Origin: an uncultured Oscillospiraceae bacterium
GTDB lineage: Bacteria > Bacillota > Clostridia > Oscillospirales > Oscillospiraceae
Length of the DNA stretch: 64,000 bases
Direction of reading: 5' to 3'
NCBI GenBank assembly: GCA_947623745.1
Contig: CANQHN010000003.1
Location: 91,934 to 155,933, forward strand
Below are positions 8,468 through 17,226 of the stretch, piece by piece. The notes below the pieces were generated by a model. It saw only the letters and a list, made by a program, of their open reading frames with translations, did no database searches and was not told the origin of the DNA. How positions within the stretch are numbered: position 1 is the stretch's first letter; each line of letters starts with the position of its first letter. The position numbers were made by a program, and so were the translations under genes.

Positions 8468-9319
8468 ATGAAAACTGGTCTTGTGCTGGAGGGCGGCGCC
8501 CTGCGCACCGTGTTCTCCACCGGGGTGTGCGACGCCATGCTGGCGGCCGACATCATGCCGGAGTACTTTATCGGCGTGTCCGCCGGCATCGCCTACGGCG
8601 TCAGCTACCTCTCCCGGCAGCCCCGGCGCAATCTGGATATCCTGACCCACTACGCCGACGACCCCCGCTACATGGGGATGAAAAACCTGCTGGACCACAA
8701 CAACCAGAGCTACTTCGGCCTGGAGTTCACCTACGACACCATCCCCAACCAGCTCATCCCCTTCGACTACGACACCTTCGCCGCCTACCCCGGCCAGGTG
8801 GAGGCGGTGGTCACCAATCTGGAGACCGGAAAGCCGGAGTACAAGGAGGTCCCCCGGCGGGACGACAAGTTCGAGCTGCTCCAGGCCACCTGCGCCATGC
8901 CTCTGCTCTTCCCCATCTACCACCTGGACGGCAAGCCCTACCTGGACGGCGGGGCCTCCGACCCGGTGCCCTACCAGCGGGCCTTCGACATGGGGTGCGA
9001 CCAGGTGATGGTGGTGCTCACCAAGCCCCGCAGCTTCGTGCGCAAGCCGGAGAAGCTCCTCCCGGTGATGCGCAAGAGATATAAGGACTACCCCAACTTC
9101 CTCCACACCATGGAGCACCGCCACGAGCAGGACCGGGCGTGCCGGGAGCGGCTGTTCCAGCTGGAGAAGGAGGGCCGCGCCCTGGTCATCGCCCCGGAGA
9201 CCCTGCTGGGGGTGTCCCGCACCGAGCGGGACACCGAGAAGCTGCGCCTGCTGTGGGGCGAGGGCTACCAGCAGGCGGTGGAGCGCATGGAGGAGATCAG
9301 GGCGTTTTTTGCCCGCTGA
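8468..9319 (+). CDS. Patatin-like phospholipase/acyl hydrolase
   Basis: 283 aa, the size of the bacterial single-domain patatins (YjjU/RssA type). The oxyanion loop LEGGALRTVFSTGV is followed by the nucleophile elbow GVSAG (Ser38) and the catalytic Asp in DGGASDPVP (Asp160), giving the Ser-Asp dyad. No signal peptide or membrane helix is seen, so it is probably cytosolic. It likely hydrolyses phospholipid or other acyl esters; the substrate is unknown. It is monocistronic from its own promoter. Confidence 0.93.
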   Translation: MKTGLVLEGGALRTVFSTGVCDAMLAADIMPEYFIGVSAGIAYGVSYLSRQPRRNLDILTHYADDPRYMGMKNLLDHNNQSYFGLEFTYDTIPNQLIPFDYDTFAAYPGQVEAVVTNLETGKPEYKEVPRRDDKFELLQATCAMPLLFPIYHLDGKPYLDGGASDPVPYQRAFDMGCDQVMVVLTKPRSFVRKPEKLLPVMRKRYKDYPNFLHTMEHRHEQDRACRERLFQLEKEGRALVIAPETLLGVSRTERDTEKLRLLWGEGYQQAVERMEEIRAFFAR

Positions 9320-9500
9320 CGCTCTCCCCCGCCCCCTCCCCGCCGTATAAGGCCAGCAGGGTCAAGCCGTCCCCCAGGACCGTAAAGAACGCCCCCAGCT
9401 TGGCGGTGCGGGACGGGCTCTGGGTGGTGACCAGCACCGCCGCAACCGCCGCGGCCAGGATCAGCAGCAGCCACACATCGGAACGCAGTAAACAGCGCAA
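9297..9500 (-). CDS. Possible small two-helix membrane protein (67 aa)
   Basis: A TTG-started frame encodes two hydrophobic segments (DVWLLLILAAAVAAVLV and KLGAFFTVLGDGLTLLALY) with GC-rich third positions like real genes here. Against it: no RBS, the TTG overlaps the T-run of the upstream terminator, and the end overlaps the patatin 3' end by 23 bases. It could be a real gene with a GTG start at 9476 or a decayed remnant. Confidence 0.35.
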   Translation of the reverse strand: MRCLLRSDVWLLLILAAAVAAVLVTTQSPSRTAKLGAFFTVLGDGLTLLALYGGEGAGESVSGQKTP

Positions 9501-9546
9501 AAAGACCGCCTCCCCGGTATCCTATGCCAGACCGGGGCAGGCGGTC
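9499..9546 (-). terminator. Distal of two tandem terminators
   Basis: Stem GACCGCC-t-CCCCGGT (9504-9518) pairs with ACCGGGG-ca-GGCGGTC (9531-9546); five T follow on the minus strand (9499-9503). It backs up the terminator at 9555-9587. Confidence 0.7.
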
Positions 9547-9554
9547 TCTCTGTC

Positions 9555-9587
9555 AAAAAGGACCCCCGGGGACTGCCCCGGGGGTCC
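9555..9587 (-). terminator. Proximal terminator of the exporter/SLH operon
   Basis: Stem GGACCCCCGGGG/CCCCGGGGGTCC (9560-9571 and 9576-9587) with a minus-strand TTTTT at 9555-9559, 13 bases past the SLH stop at 9601. Confidence 0.88.
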
Positions 9588-9600
9588 TTTGCTGTGCTGT

Positions 9601-11901
9601 TTAGTTGGCCGCGATGACACGGACCTTGTAGCCGATGGGATCGACGTAGACCGTCAGCTTGTTGGAGTAGGCGCGCACCGCGCTCAAGATCTCCTCGCCA
9701 GTGCCGGTGAACCAGGTCCTGTTGTCGTTGTTGAAGGCCTCCACATCGGGGGACACCGGGTAGACCTTGCCGTTGGCGGTGACGAAGGTGCTGCCCTGAG
9801 AGGTGAAGAAGTCGGTGCGGGACACGCCCTTGATCTCGATCAGGTTCACCTTGGAGCGCGGGTGGGGCGAACCGTCCCCGGCGGTGCCCAGCGCAACGCC
9901 CACGTAGGCGCCGCTCCTGCCTGTGTAGCCCACGTGGGGCAGATCCTTCGAGACCTTGCTGTTGACAAAGCAGACGGTGGTGGTCTCCTCAGTCGAGCCC
10001 TCCACATGGTTGGTCTTGACCACGTACTGGCCGTACAGGTAGGAGTCGCCGGTGGAGTCGTTGAGGATGATCACGTCCACCATGCCGGAGGTGTTCAGGT
10101 GGTAGGAGGCGATTTCCTCGCCGGGGATGGACCGGGCGTCGATGTCGGCCAGGCTGACGCGGGTCACGGGGCTGCCGTTGCTGCGCTCGAACAGGACCAC
10201 GCCGGCCGCCACCGGGTAGGTGCCCAGCGTCATATCCACCAGATCGAACTCGCCGGACACGGAGCGGTCCATCAGGCGGATGGCGCTGACCTTGCCGGCC
10301 TCGGAGGAGGAGAGAGTCACCACCTGGCCCTGGGAGTAGGAGGCGGCGGACACGGTGCCGGTCAGGGTGACGGTCCCGCCGGAGGGCAGGAGCAGCTTGA
10401 GCTTGTCGCCGTCCATATCGTCGAAGTAACCCACGGCGTTGGAGCGGAGTCTGGAGCTGGGCTGGGCCATGCCGGCCACCTGGCCGTCGGCGGTGAGCAG
10501 CAGCGTCACCGTCTTGCCCACAGAGAACTTGCTCACGCTGTCCACCGCGCTGGGCAGGACGTTGAACTGCTGGCCCATGGCGGTGATGGTCTCGGGCGTG
10601 TCGGGGTTGGGCGAGGCCGCCTCGTACACGCAGGTCAGGCGCAGATCGCTGACGACCACGGTGTTGGTCACCGCGTCGTAGGTGGCCACGTCGTACTCCT
10701 GTACGTCGGACAGGTGGATCTCGGAGCTGTTTTTCTTGATGGTGTAGTCGTCCACCCCGCCGGTGAGGTTGTGGAAGGAGGCCCGGTTGAGCTCGCCGGT
10801 GACCACCCACGCCTCTGTGGCGGCCGCGCCGGCCGCGGCGTAGTAGATGCCTACCACCTTGCCGCCGTCCAGGAACAGGGTCACCTGGGAGCCGCCCCGC
10901 AGGTCGGTCCAAATCTTCTCGTAGGTGGAGTCGGCCTGCTCGGAGTTACCGGTAAAGGCGGGGGTGCCGGGGTCGACGGCGTACCGGGTGCCGTTGTTCC
11001 CCTGGAGATAGGTGGCCTGGGCGTCCCCGGCCAGGACGACGGTGACCGAGTTGGTGCTGTCGGGGGCGAAGCAGACGATCTCATTGCGCTCGTTGAGCAC
11101 CAGCGCGCCCCGGCGGCCCTGGAGGGCGGTGGGAGCCACGCCGTCCACCGCGGGGTGGTAGGTCCCCCTGGAGGTGCGGATGGCCCCGGGCGCCCCGTCA
11201 TCGCCGGGGACGTTCACTGCCAGGATCATCACGTTCTCCGAGGCGGCACCCAGAGTCTCATAGTACTTCTGGCCGCCGGCCGTCTCAGTGCGGAGCATAT
11301 TGACGAACAGCTGGGCCGTCTGGGCGCGGGTGATGGGAGAGCCGGCGCCCAGGCCGCTGATCCCCCTGGTCAGGCCCAGGGAGAGGGCAAGGTTCATGTA
11401 GCCCGCGGGCCACACGGCCCCCACCTTGTCGTCGGTGTAGCCCAGCATCCGCATCATGATCGTCACGGCCTGGGCGTATGTGAGGGGGCTGTCGGGCTGG
11501 AACTGCCCGGTGCCCACGCCGGAGATCAGCCGGCCGCCGCCTTTGCCGTCCTCGCCGCCGCCGATCGTCTGGCTGGCCGCCAGGTTGATATACCCCCTGG
11601 CCCAGTGCTGGGCGGTGACGTCGGAGAAGATGGTCCGGGTGGTGTGGATGGGCACCTGGGCGTTCAGGCCCATGACCCCCACCAGCATCACGCAGAACTG
11701 TGCCCTGGTCAGGGTCCCGTCCGGCTCAAAGCGGTTGCTGCCGGAGCCGGACACCGCCCCCATCAGCCGCAGCACGTCGGCGTTGACCGCGGTGTTGGGG
11801 TCGCTGACGTCGGTGAAGGAGGAGTTGGCCGACGCGGGCAGCGCCAGCGCGGCCACCATGGCCGCGGCCAGGAGAAAGGAAAGGATTCGCCTGTGTTTCA
11901 T
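9601..11901 (-). CDS. Large secreted SLH-domain protein (766 aa)
   Basis: Signal peptide MKHRRILSFLLAAAMVAALALP, then three SLH repeats in residues about 27-215 (FTDVSDPNTAVNADVLRLMG; FSDVTAQHWARGYINLA; SPITRAQTAQLFVNML). The remaining ~540 residues are beta-rich repeats of no family I recognise. SLH at the N-terminus anchors it to the wall with the long C-terminal part exposed. RBS AAGGAGA. It begins 23 bases after the ABC permease stop with no terminator between, so it is the last gene of the exporter operon; the exporter may serve its assembly or its ligand. Confidence 0.9.
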   Translation of the reverse strand: MKHRRILSFLLAAAMVAALALPASANSSFTDVSDPNTAVNADVLRLMGAVSGSGSNRFEPDGTLTRAQFCVMLVGVMGLNAQVPIHTTRTIFSDVTAQHWARGYINLAASQTIGGGEDGKGGGRLISGVGTGQFQPDSPLTYAQAVTIMMRMLGYTDDKVGAVWPAGYMNLALSLGLTRGISGLGAGSPITRAQTAQLFVNMLRTETAGGQKYYETLGAASENVMILAVNVPGDDGAPGAIRTSRGTYHPAVDGVAPTALQGRRGALVLNERNEIVCFAPDSTNSVTVVLAGDAQATYLQGNNGTRYAVDPGTPAFTGNSEQADSTYEKIWTDLRGGSQVTLFLDGGKVVGIYYAAAGAAATEAWVVTGELNRASFHNLTGGVDDYTIKKNSSEIHLSDVQEYDVATYDAVTNTVVVSDLRLTCVYEAASPNPDTPETITAMGQQFNVLPSAVDSVSKFSVGKTVTLLLTADGQVAGMAQPSSRLRSNAVGYFDDMDGDKLKLLLPSGGTVTLTGTVSAASYSQGQVVTLSSSEAGKVSAIRLMDRSVSGEFDLVDMTLGTYPVAAGVVLFERSNGSPVTRVSLADIDARSIPGEEIASYHLNTSGMVDVIILNDSTGDSYLYGQYVVKTNHVEGSTEETTTVCFVNSKVSKDLPHVGYTGRSGAYVGVALGTAGDGSPHPRSKVNLIEIKGVSRTDFFTSQGSTFVTANGKVYPVSPDVEAFNNDNRTWFTGTGEEILSAVRAYSNKLTVYVDPIGYKVRVIAAN

Positions 11902-11924
11902 ATCGTCTCGTCTCCTTTTCTAAG

Positions 11925-13175
11925 CTATTCAGCTCTCAGAGCGGCCACCGGCTGCAGGCCGCTGGCCTTGACGGCCGGGTACATGCCGAAGATGACCCCC
12001 AGCACCACCGAGAACAGGAAGGCCCCGATGGTAATAACGGCGTTGGGCATGAGGATCTTCCCCAGTCCCGGCATGATGAGCTTTCCGGCGATCATGGTAC
12101 CTATATAGCCGATGCCGATGCCGATGATCCCGCCGATGGAGCAGATCACCGCCGCCTCGATCAAAAACTGGGTGATGATACTGGCCCGCTCGGCGCCGAT
12201 GGCCTTGCGGATGCCGATCTCCCGGGTGCGCTCGGTGACGGTGACCAGCATGATGTTCATGATGCCGATGCCGCCCACCAGCAGGGAGATGCCGGCGATG
12301 GCGCCCAGCACCAGGGACTGCATCAGGTTGGCGGCCTCCTGCTCCTGGCTCCAGCTGTTGTTGCTCTGAACGTAGACATAGCCGTCAGGCCGGTAGCCGT
12401 CCGGTCCCATGGGGATCAGGCCGTCCAGGAAGGCGCTGAGCAGGGTCATCACCTGCGTGGTGGCCTCCGCGTCCTTGGCCTTCACCGTGTAGCTGTCGAT
12501 GGTGCCGTTTCGGTTCATGGAGCGGTTGAAGGTGTAGGGGATGACGATGATGTTGTCCCACTCCGGCCAGTTGGTCACGGACTTGGACTCGTACCACCCC
12601 ACCACCAGGAAGGGCTGGCCGTTGATGGTGATGCTCTCCCCCACCGGGTCGGTGTAGTCGAACAGCTGCTCCTTGGCCCCTGCGCCCAGCACGCACACGG
12701 CGTTCTCCTTCTCAATGTCCAGATAGGACATCTCCCGGCCGCCGGCCAGGGTGTAGTTGTTGCACACCCCGTATTGCTCCGAACCCAGGAAGATGGTGAT
12801 GGCCTTGGTCCAGTCGTAGTTCCCCCCACTCCAGTCGTTGACATTGATGGTCTTGGACCCGTAGCGGAGGGTGAGTGTCTCGTTGAGCTGGCTGTTGGGG
12901 GTGATGCCGTCGATGAGGTCGCTCAGGGCCAGACAGTAGTCGTAGAGCTTCTGCCCCACGTCCACGCCGGTATAGGAAAACGCGCTGACGTCGATCTTGT
13001 TGTCGCCCTGGGCCCGGAGGTACTCCATGGTCTGCTCGTTGGAGGCCTGGACCACCGACACCATGATCACCACGCTGGCCACGCCGATGATGATGCCCAG
13101 CATGGTCAGGAAGGAGCGGGTCTTTTTCATGGCGATGGACTTGAAGGCCATTTTGAATGCCTGCCAGAGATTCAT
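11925..13175 (-). CDS. MacB/FtsX-type ABC transporter permease
   Basis: 416 aa. The start ATG (13175) overlaps the ATPase stop as ATGA; a TTG six bases upstream is less likely. The cytoplasmic start FKMAFKSIAMKKTRSFLTMLGIIIG includes membrane helix 1, then a ~230-residue extracytoplasmic MacB_PCD-like domain, then the FtsX helices with ERTREIGIRKAIGAERASI. These permeases do not move substrate through the membrane but transduce ATP hydrolysis to an outer partner. It acts with the adjacent ATPase and adaptor. Confidence 0.95.
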   Translation of the reverse strand: MNLWQAFKMAFKSIAMKKTRSFLTMLGIIIGVASVVIMVSVVQASNEQTMEYLRAQGDNKIDVSAFSYTGVDVGQKLYDYCLALSDLIDGITPNSQLNETLTLRYGSKTINVNDWSGGNYDWTKAITIFLGSEQYGVCNNYTLAGGREMSYLDIEKENAVCVLGAGAKEQLFDYTDPVGESITINGQPFLVVGWYESKSVTNWPEWDNIIVIPYTFNRSMNRNGTIDSYTVKAKDAEATTQVMTLLSAFLDGLIPMGPDGYRPDGYVYVQSNNSWSQEQEAANLMQSLVLGAIAGISLLVGGIGIMNIMLVTVTERTREIGIRKAIGAERASIITQFLIEAAVICSIGGIIGIGIGYIGTMIAGKLIMPGLGKILMPNAVITIGAFLFSVVLGVIFGMYPAVKASGLQPVAALRAE

Positions 13176-13867
13176 TCCCAATCCACCTCCTGTGGGTGGT
13201 CAGAGATGACCTTGCCGTCGGACAGCCGCACCACCCGGCGGGCGGTGGCGGCGATGCCGTCGTCGTGGGTGATGAGCAGGACGGTGGTCCCCTCCCGGTA
13301 GAGCTGGCGCAGGATCTCCAGCACGTGCCGGCCGGTGCGGGAGTCCAGGGCGCCTGTGGGCTCGTCGGCCATGATGATGGGCGGATGGGTGGCGATGGCC
13401 CGGGCGATAGCCACCCGCTGCTGCTGGCCGCCGGACATCTCCGCCGGGCGGTGGTGGGCCCGGTCCTCCATGCTCACCCGGGCCAGGGCGTTCATGGCGA
13501 TCTCCTCCCGGTCAAACACGGACACCCCCTGGTAGATGAGGGGCAGCGTCACGTTCTCCAGGGCGTCCAGCTCCTGGATGAGGTTGTAGCCCTGGAAGAT
13601 GAAGCCGATCTCCCGGTTTCGGATGCGGGCCAGCTGCCTGTCGCTGAGGGAGGTGACGTCGGTGCCGTCCAGGTAGTACTCCCCGTAGGTGGGGATGTCC
13701 AGACAGCCCAGCACGTTCATCAGCGTGGACTTGCCCGAGCCGGACTGGCCCACGATGGCCACAAACTCCCCCTTGTCGATCTGGAGGGTCACCCCGTCCA
13801 AGGCCCGGACCTCGCTCTCCTTGCCCTCGTTGTAGATCTTGTAGAGGTCACGAATGTCAATGAGCAT
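13172..13867 (-). CDS. MacB/LolD-type ABC transporter ATP-binding protein
   Basis: 231 aa. Walker [11 protein letters not shown]-loop [18 protein letters not shown], signature MSGGQQQR, Walker [14 protein letters not shown] and the H-loop ITHDD are all intact. It pairs with the FtsX-type permease that overlaps its stop and lies 14 bases after the adaptor gene. MacB-type exporters of Firmicutes handle peptides, antibiotics or cell-wall stress; the substrate here is unknown. Confidence 0.97.
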   Translation of the reverse strand: MLIDIRDLYKIYNEGKESEVRALDGVTLQIDKGEFVAIVGQSGSGKSTLMNVLGCLDIPTYGEYYLDGTDVTSLSDRQLARIRNREIGFIFQGYNLIQELDALENVTLPLIYQGVSVFDREEIAMNALARVSMEDRAHHRPAEMSGGQQQRVAIARAIATHPPIIMADEPTGALDSRTGRHVLEILRQLYREGTTVLLITHDDGIAATARRVVRLSDGKVISDHPQEVDWE

Positions 13868-13881
13868 CTCGCACCTCTCAA

Positions 13882-15561
13882 TTAGTAGGCGTAGTCGGTG
13901 ACTGTGTAGGACACAAAGACGTTGTCCCCCTCCTGGATGCCGGAGAGGATCTCCACATTCTGCACGTCAGAGATGCCGGTCTCCACGATGACGGGGTAGT
14001 AGCCCTCGTCCTCAGAGGGGAAGGTGCGGGGCTGTCCCATCTCCACCTCGGGCAGGTCCAGCTCAGGCACGTCGTCCGGGCGGGAATCCCGCTGGACAAA
14101 GACCACCGACTTCCGGTTGCCGTCGGGATCGGAGAAGTATTTCACCGCGGAGGTGGGCACAGTGATGCAGTCCTCGGACTGGCTGGTGACGAAGGAGTAC
14201 TGCAGCCACGCGCCGTCCATCAGAGAGCCGTCCATGTTCTCCACCTCCAGGGTGACGGGGTAACTGGTCATGCCGCTGCCGGTCTCGGCCCCGCCCATGT
14301 CGATGGCGGTGACCCGGCCCTGGTAGGGGGTGCCGTTCCAGGTCAGGTCCACGTAGTCGTTGGGATGGATGAAGGAGATGTTCCGGTCATCCACGGTGAT
14401 ATTCACCAGCATGGTGACGGTGTTGGAGATCATCACCACGGTGTCGCCGCTCTTGACCTCCATCCCCTCGCTCAGAGTGCAGGAGGTGACGGTGCCGTCG
14501 ATGGGGGCCACGGCGTTGAAGTTGGCCAGGCCCTCCTGGGCGGCGGCCAGGTCGCTCTCGGCCTTCTCGATCTCCGCCTGCATGTCCCGGATCTGGCTGT
14601 CGATGTTGGAGGAGCCCAGGAACAGCAGCCCCTCCCCCGCGGACACGTTGGCGTAGTTGAGCAGGTTGCCGATGCCCACCACCGGGCCGCTGGCCCTGGC
14701 CAGGATCTCCCGGCTCTCATAGAACTGGGTTTTGCCGTTCTCGTAGGGGTAGATCTCGGTGCCGTCGGCGGCGGTGAGCACGGCGGAGGCCGCCATGTCG
14801 GCGGTGAGGGTGCCGGGGTTCTCAAAGGTGACGACCACCTCGAAGTGGACGGCCCCCTCGGGGGATATGTAGCTGACCCGGTTGATCTTCTCCACCGTGC
14901 CGGTGTACACCCCCATCACGGCGGGGATGGACACGCTGACGGTCTGGCCCACGGAGATGTCGTTCTCATAGGCGTAGCTGAAGTACAGGGAGAGCTTGAG
15001 GATCTTGTCGTTGACCAGGGTGGCGACCGGTGTGCCCTCCCCCACCTGGTCGTCCAGGTTGAACTCCTTGACCTCCATCAGCTTGCCGGCGAAGGGGGCC
15101 GTCACAGTGAGGCTGGCCGCCTTCTCCTGCAGGTCCGCCAGGTCCTGGTAGAGGTTGTCTACCTTCTTCTGCGCGTCGCTCACGGCCTGTTCGGCGGCCT
15201 GGCTGTAAATGGTATACAGCGGCTGGCCGGCGTAGACCGTCTCTCCGGCGGCCACATAGACCTCCTGCACGGTGCCGCTCTGGGTCAGGGTGATGGCCGC
15301 CGACTCCTTGGCCCGGGCGTTGCCGCTGCCGGACACGGAGCTCTGGATGGTGCCGATGGAGGCGGGCTGGGAGAAGATCTCCCCCTGCTCCTCCCCACTG
15401 TCAGCCAGGAAACGGTACAGAGCGATGCCCCCGACGGCCAGCAGGACGGCCAGGACCACAAGGACGATGACCGTGCTCTTCTTGGGACCGCGCTTTTTCT
15501 TCCCTGCGGCTGCCTTGGGCGCGGCGGGCGCGCCCGCCTGGGGTACTGCGGTTTCCGCCAT
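13882..15561 (-). CDS. HlyD/MacA-family adaptor (559 aa)
   Basis: An Ala/Pro/Lys-rich cytoplasmic start, one membrane anchor (STVIVLVVLAVLLAVGGIAL, about 29-48), then a biotinyl-lipoyl-like half (TVQEVYVAAGETVYAGQPLY), coiled coils (AQKKVDNLYQDLADLQEKA and the segment near IDSQIRDMQAEIEKAESDL), a second lipoyl-like half and beta-barrel segments. This is the membrane fusion protein of a MacAB-like tripartite system adapted to a monoderm. It heads the operon with ATPase, permease and SLH protein. Confidence 0.93.
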   Translation of the reverse strand: MAETAVPQAGAPAAPKAAAGKKKRGPKKSTVIVLVVLAVLLAVGGIALYRFLADSGEEQGEIFSQPASIGTIQSSVSGSGNARAKESAAITLTQSGTVQEVYVAAGETVYAGQPLYTIYSQAAEQAVSDAQKKVDNLYQDLADLQEKAASLTVTAPFAGKLMEVKEFNLDDQVGEGTPVATLVNDKILKLSLYFSYAYENDISVGQTVSVSIPAVMGVYTGTVEKINRVSYISPEGAVHFEVVVTFENPGTLTADMAASAVLTAADGTEIYPYENGKTQFYESREILARASGPVVGIGNLLNYANVSAGEGLLFLGSSNIDSQIRDMQAEIEKAESDLAAAQEGLANFNAVAPIDGTVTSCTLSEGMEVKSGDTVVMISNTVTMLVNITVDDRNISFIHPNDYVDLTWNGTPYQGRVTAIDMGGAETGSGMTSYPVTLEVENMDGSLMDGAWLQYSFVTSQSEDCITVPTSAVKYFSDPDGNRKSVVFVQRDSRPDDVPELDLPEVEMGQPRTFPSEDEGYYPVIVETGISDVQNVEILSGIQEGDNVFVSYTVTDYAY

Positions 15562-15634
15562 AATCTGGTTCCTCCTTCAAAATCCTTCAGGACCGCCGGA
15601 CCGGCGCGGAAACGCAGGGGTCCAGCATGTCCCT

Positions 15635-15702
15635 ATTATAGTACGTCTCCCTTTTTGTGGCAACAACAGAACTGTAACCAAATGATTAAGACTTTCTTAA
15701 TC
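15635..15702 (-). promoter_or_regulatory. Exporter operon promoter with upstream palindrome
   Basis: Minus strand: TTGCCA (15658-15663), 17 bases, TATAAT (15635-15640). Just upstream is a perfect inverted repeat GATTAAGA-ctt-TCTTAATC (15684-15702), positioned for an activator such as a two-component response regulator. The rest of the 303-base gap to 15864 is AT-rich and should hold the promoter of the plus-strand SLH gene, but I cannot identify it with confidence. Confidence 0.65.
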
Positions 15703-15864
15703 TTCCCTCTCCTTCCTTTAGACGTAAAAAGGAGCGGAATGTTTCAAATCAGGCAAAAATTTTTTGCAAATTTTTCTTCCAGGATTTTGGTCCCGGCCTT
15801 CCGCATATTCCCACAGAAAAAACAGACAATAGAAGCAAATCCATGAGATAAGGAGGGGTTTCCC

Positions 15865-17178
15865 TTGAACCGTACCACTCTGCTGCGCCGCCTGCTGGCC
15901 CCCGCCCTGGCCCTGTCCATGCTGGCCGGGCTGTGCCTGCCCGCCTCCGCCTTCTTCTGGAACCGGAAGGACAGAGGCGCCGCTTTGAAGGATTTCACCA
16001 AAAACGGCCTGGTGGGCGAGACCATCGCCTTCTCCCAGGCCGACTTCGTCCCGGCGGACGGCAAATCCCAGCTCACCGCCATCACCATCGACACCCTGCC
16101 AGATCCCGGCGCCGGCACGCTGACGGTGGGGGACACGGCGCTGGAGGCCGGGGCGGAAATCGCCGCCTCCGCCCTGTCCGGCCTCCGCTTTCAGGCCGCT
16201 GCCAAGCCGGCTGTGATGGAAACTTCCTTTACAGTGACGCCCGCTTTCTCCGAGGGAAAGACCGGGGAGCCGATCACCGTCACCCTGGTCCTGCTCACCC
16301 AGGCCAACCAGACCCCCATCGCCCGGAACATGGACCTGAGCACCTATAAGAACGTGGCTCTCACTGGCTGGTTCGACGCGGTGGACGCCGAGGGCGACAC
16401 CCTCACCTTCCAGCTCACCTCCACCCCCGCCCGTGGGGCCGTGACGGTGGCGGAGGACGGCTCCAGCCAGTTCGTCTACACCCCCTATGAGAACAAGACC
16501 GGCAGGGACACCTTCACCTATGTGGCAGTGGACCCCGCCGGCAACACCTCCCCCGAGGCCACGGTGACGGTGCGCATCGAGAAACCCGACACCAAGGTGG
16601 TCTACTCCGACATGGACGGCAATCCCGCCCACAGTGCCGCCCTGCGGCTGGCCGAGGAGGGCGTCTATGTGGGCGCCTACCTCAACGGGGAGTACTTTTT
16701 CCAGCCGGATCAGCCCGTCTCCCGGGGGGAGTTTCTGTCCATGGCCATGGCGGTGGCCGGCCTGGAGCCCCTGGAGGGCGTGACCCTCACCGGGTTCTAT
16801 GACGACGACGCCATCCCCACCTGGTGCAAGGGCTACGTCTCCTCCGCCCTGAAGGCCGGGGCCATCCGGGGCTCCGCCGGGGAGGACGGGCGGCCCGTCT
16901 TTCAGGCCAACTCCCCCGTCACCCGGGGCGAGGCCACGGTGATGCTCAACAGCCTGCTGAACATCTCCGACGTGCCTGTGGAGACCTTCGCCTCCTCCAG
17001 CGGCGGCCACTGGGCCAGTCAGGCCGCCGCCAACCTGGCCGCCTCCGGGATCATCCGCCCGGACCAGGCCGCCGCCGCGGCCATGCCCGAGGCGCTCACC
17101 CGGGCCGACGCGGCCGAGCTGCTCTCTGGGGCGCTGGACGTGGTGTCCGCCCGGAACGACAGCTGGTTCCCGTTCTGA
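15865..17178 (+). CDS. Secreted cadherin-like/SLH protein (437 aa)
   Basis: TTG start with AGGAGG 8 bases upstream. Signal peptide to about residue 30 (LLAPALALSMLAGLCLPASA). A beta domain (35-145) is followed by a cadherin-like tandem domain (about 150-245: DAVDAEGDTLTFQLTSTP, TGRDTFTYVAVDPAGN) and SLH repeats (YSDMDGNPAHSAALRLAEEG; FYDDDAIPTWCKGYVSSALK; HWASQAAANLAASGIIRP). It is a wall-attached surface protein. A bidirectional terminator follows. Confidence 0.88.
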   Translation: MNRTTLLRRLLAPALALSMLAGLCLPASAFFWNRKDRGAALKDFTKNGLVGETIAFSQADFVPADGKSQLTAITIDTLPDPGAGTLTVGDTALEAGAEIAASALSGLRFQAAAKPAVMETSFTVTPAFSEGKTGEPITVTLVLLTQANQTPIARNMDLSTYKNVALTGWFDAVDAEGDTLTFQLTSTPARGAVTVAEDGSSQFVYTPYENKTGRDTFTYVAVDPAGNTSPEATVTVRIEKPDTKVVYSDMDGNPAHSAALRLAEEGVYVGAYLNGEYFFQPDQPVSRGEFLSMAMAVAGLEPLEGVTLTGFYDDDAIPTWCKGYVSSALKAGAIRGSAGEDGRPVFQANSPVTRGEATVMLNSLLNISDVPVETFASSSGGHWASQAAANLAASGIIRPDQAAAAAMPEALTRADAAELLSGALDVVSARNDSWFPF

Positions 17179-17189
17179 ACATTTTTGTC

Positions 17190-17222
17190 AAAAGGAGGCG
17201 CGGCATCAGCCGCGCCTCTTTT
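17190..17222. terminator. Bidirectional terminator between SLH and FtsW-like genes
   Basis: Perfect 10-bp stem GAGGCGCGGC/GCCGCGCCTC (17195-17204 and 17209-17218), A-run on the left and TTTT on the right; it lies between two converging genes. Confidence 0.85.
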
Positions 17223-17226
17223 GCCC

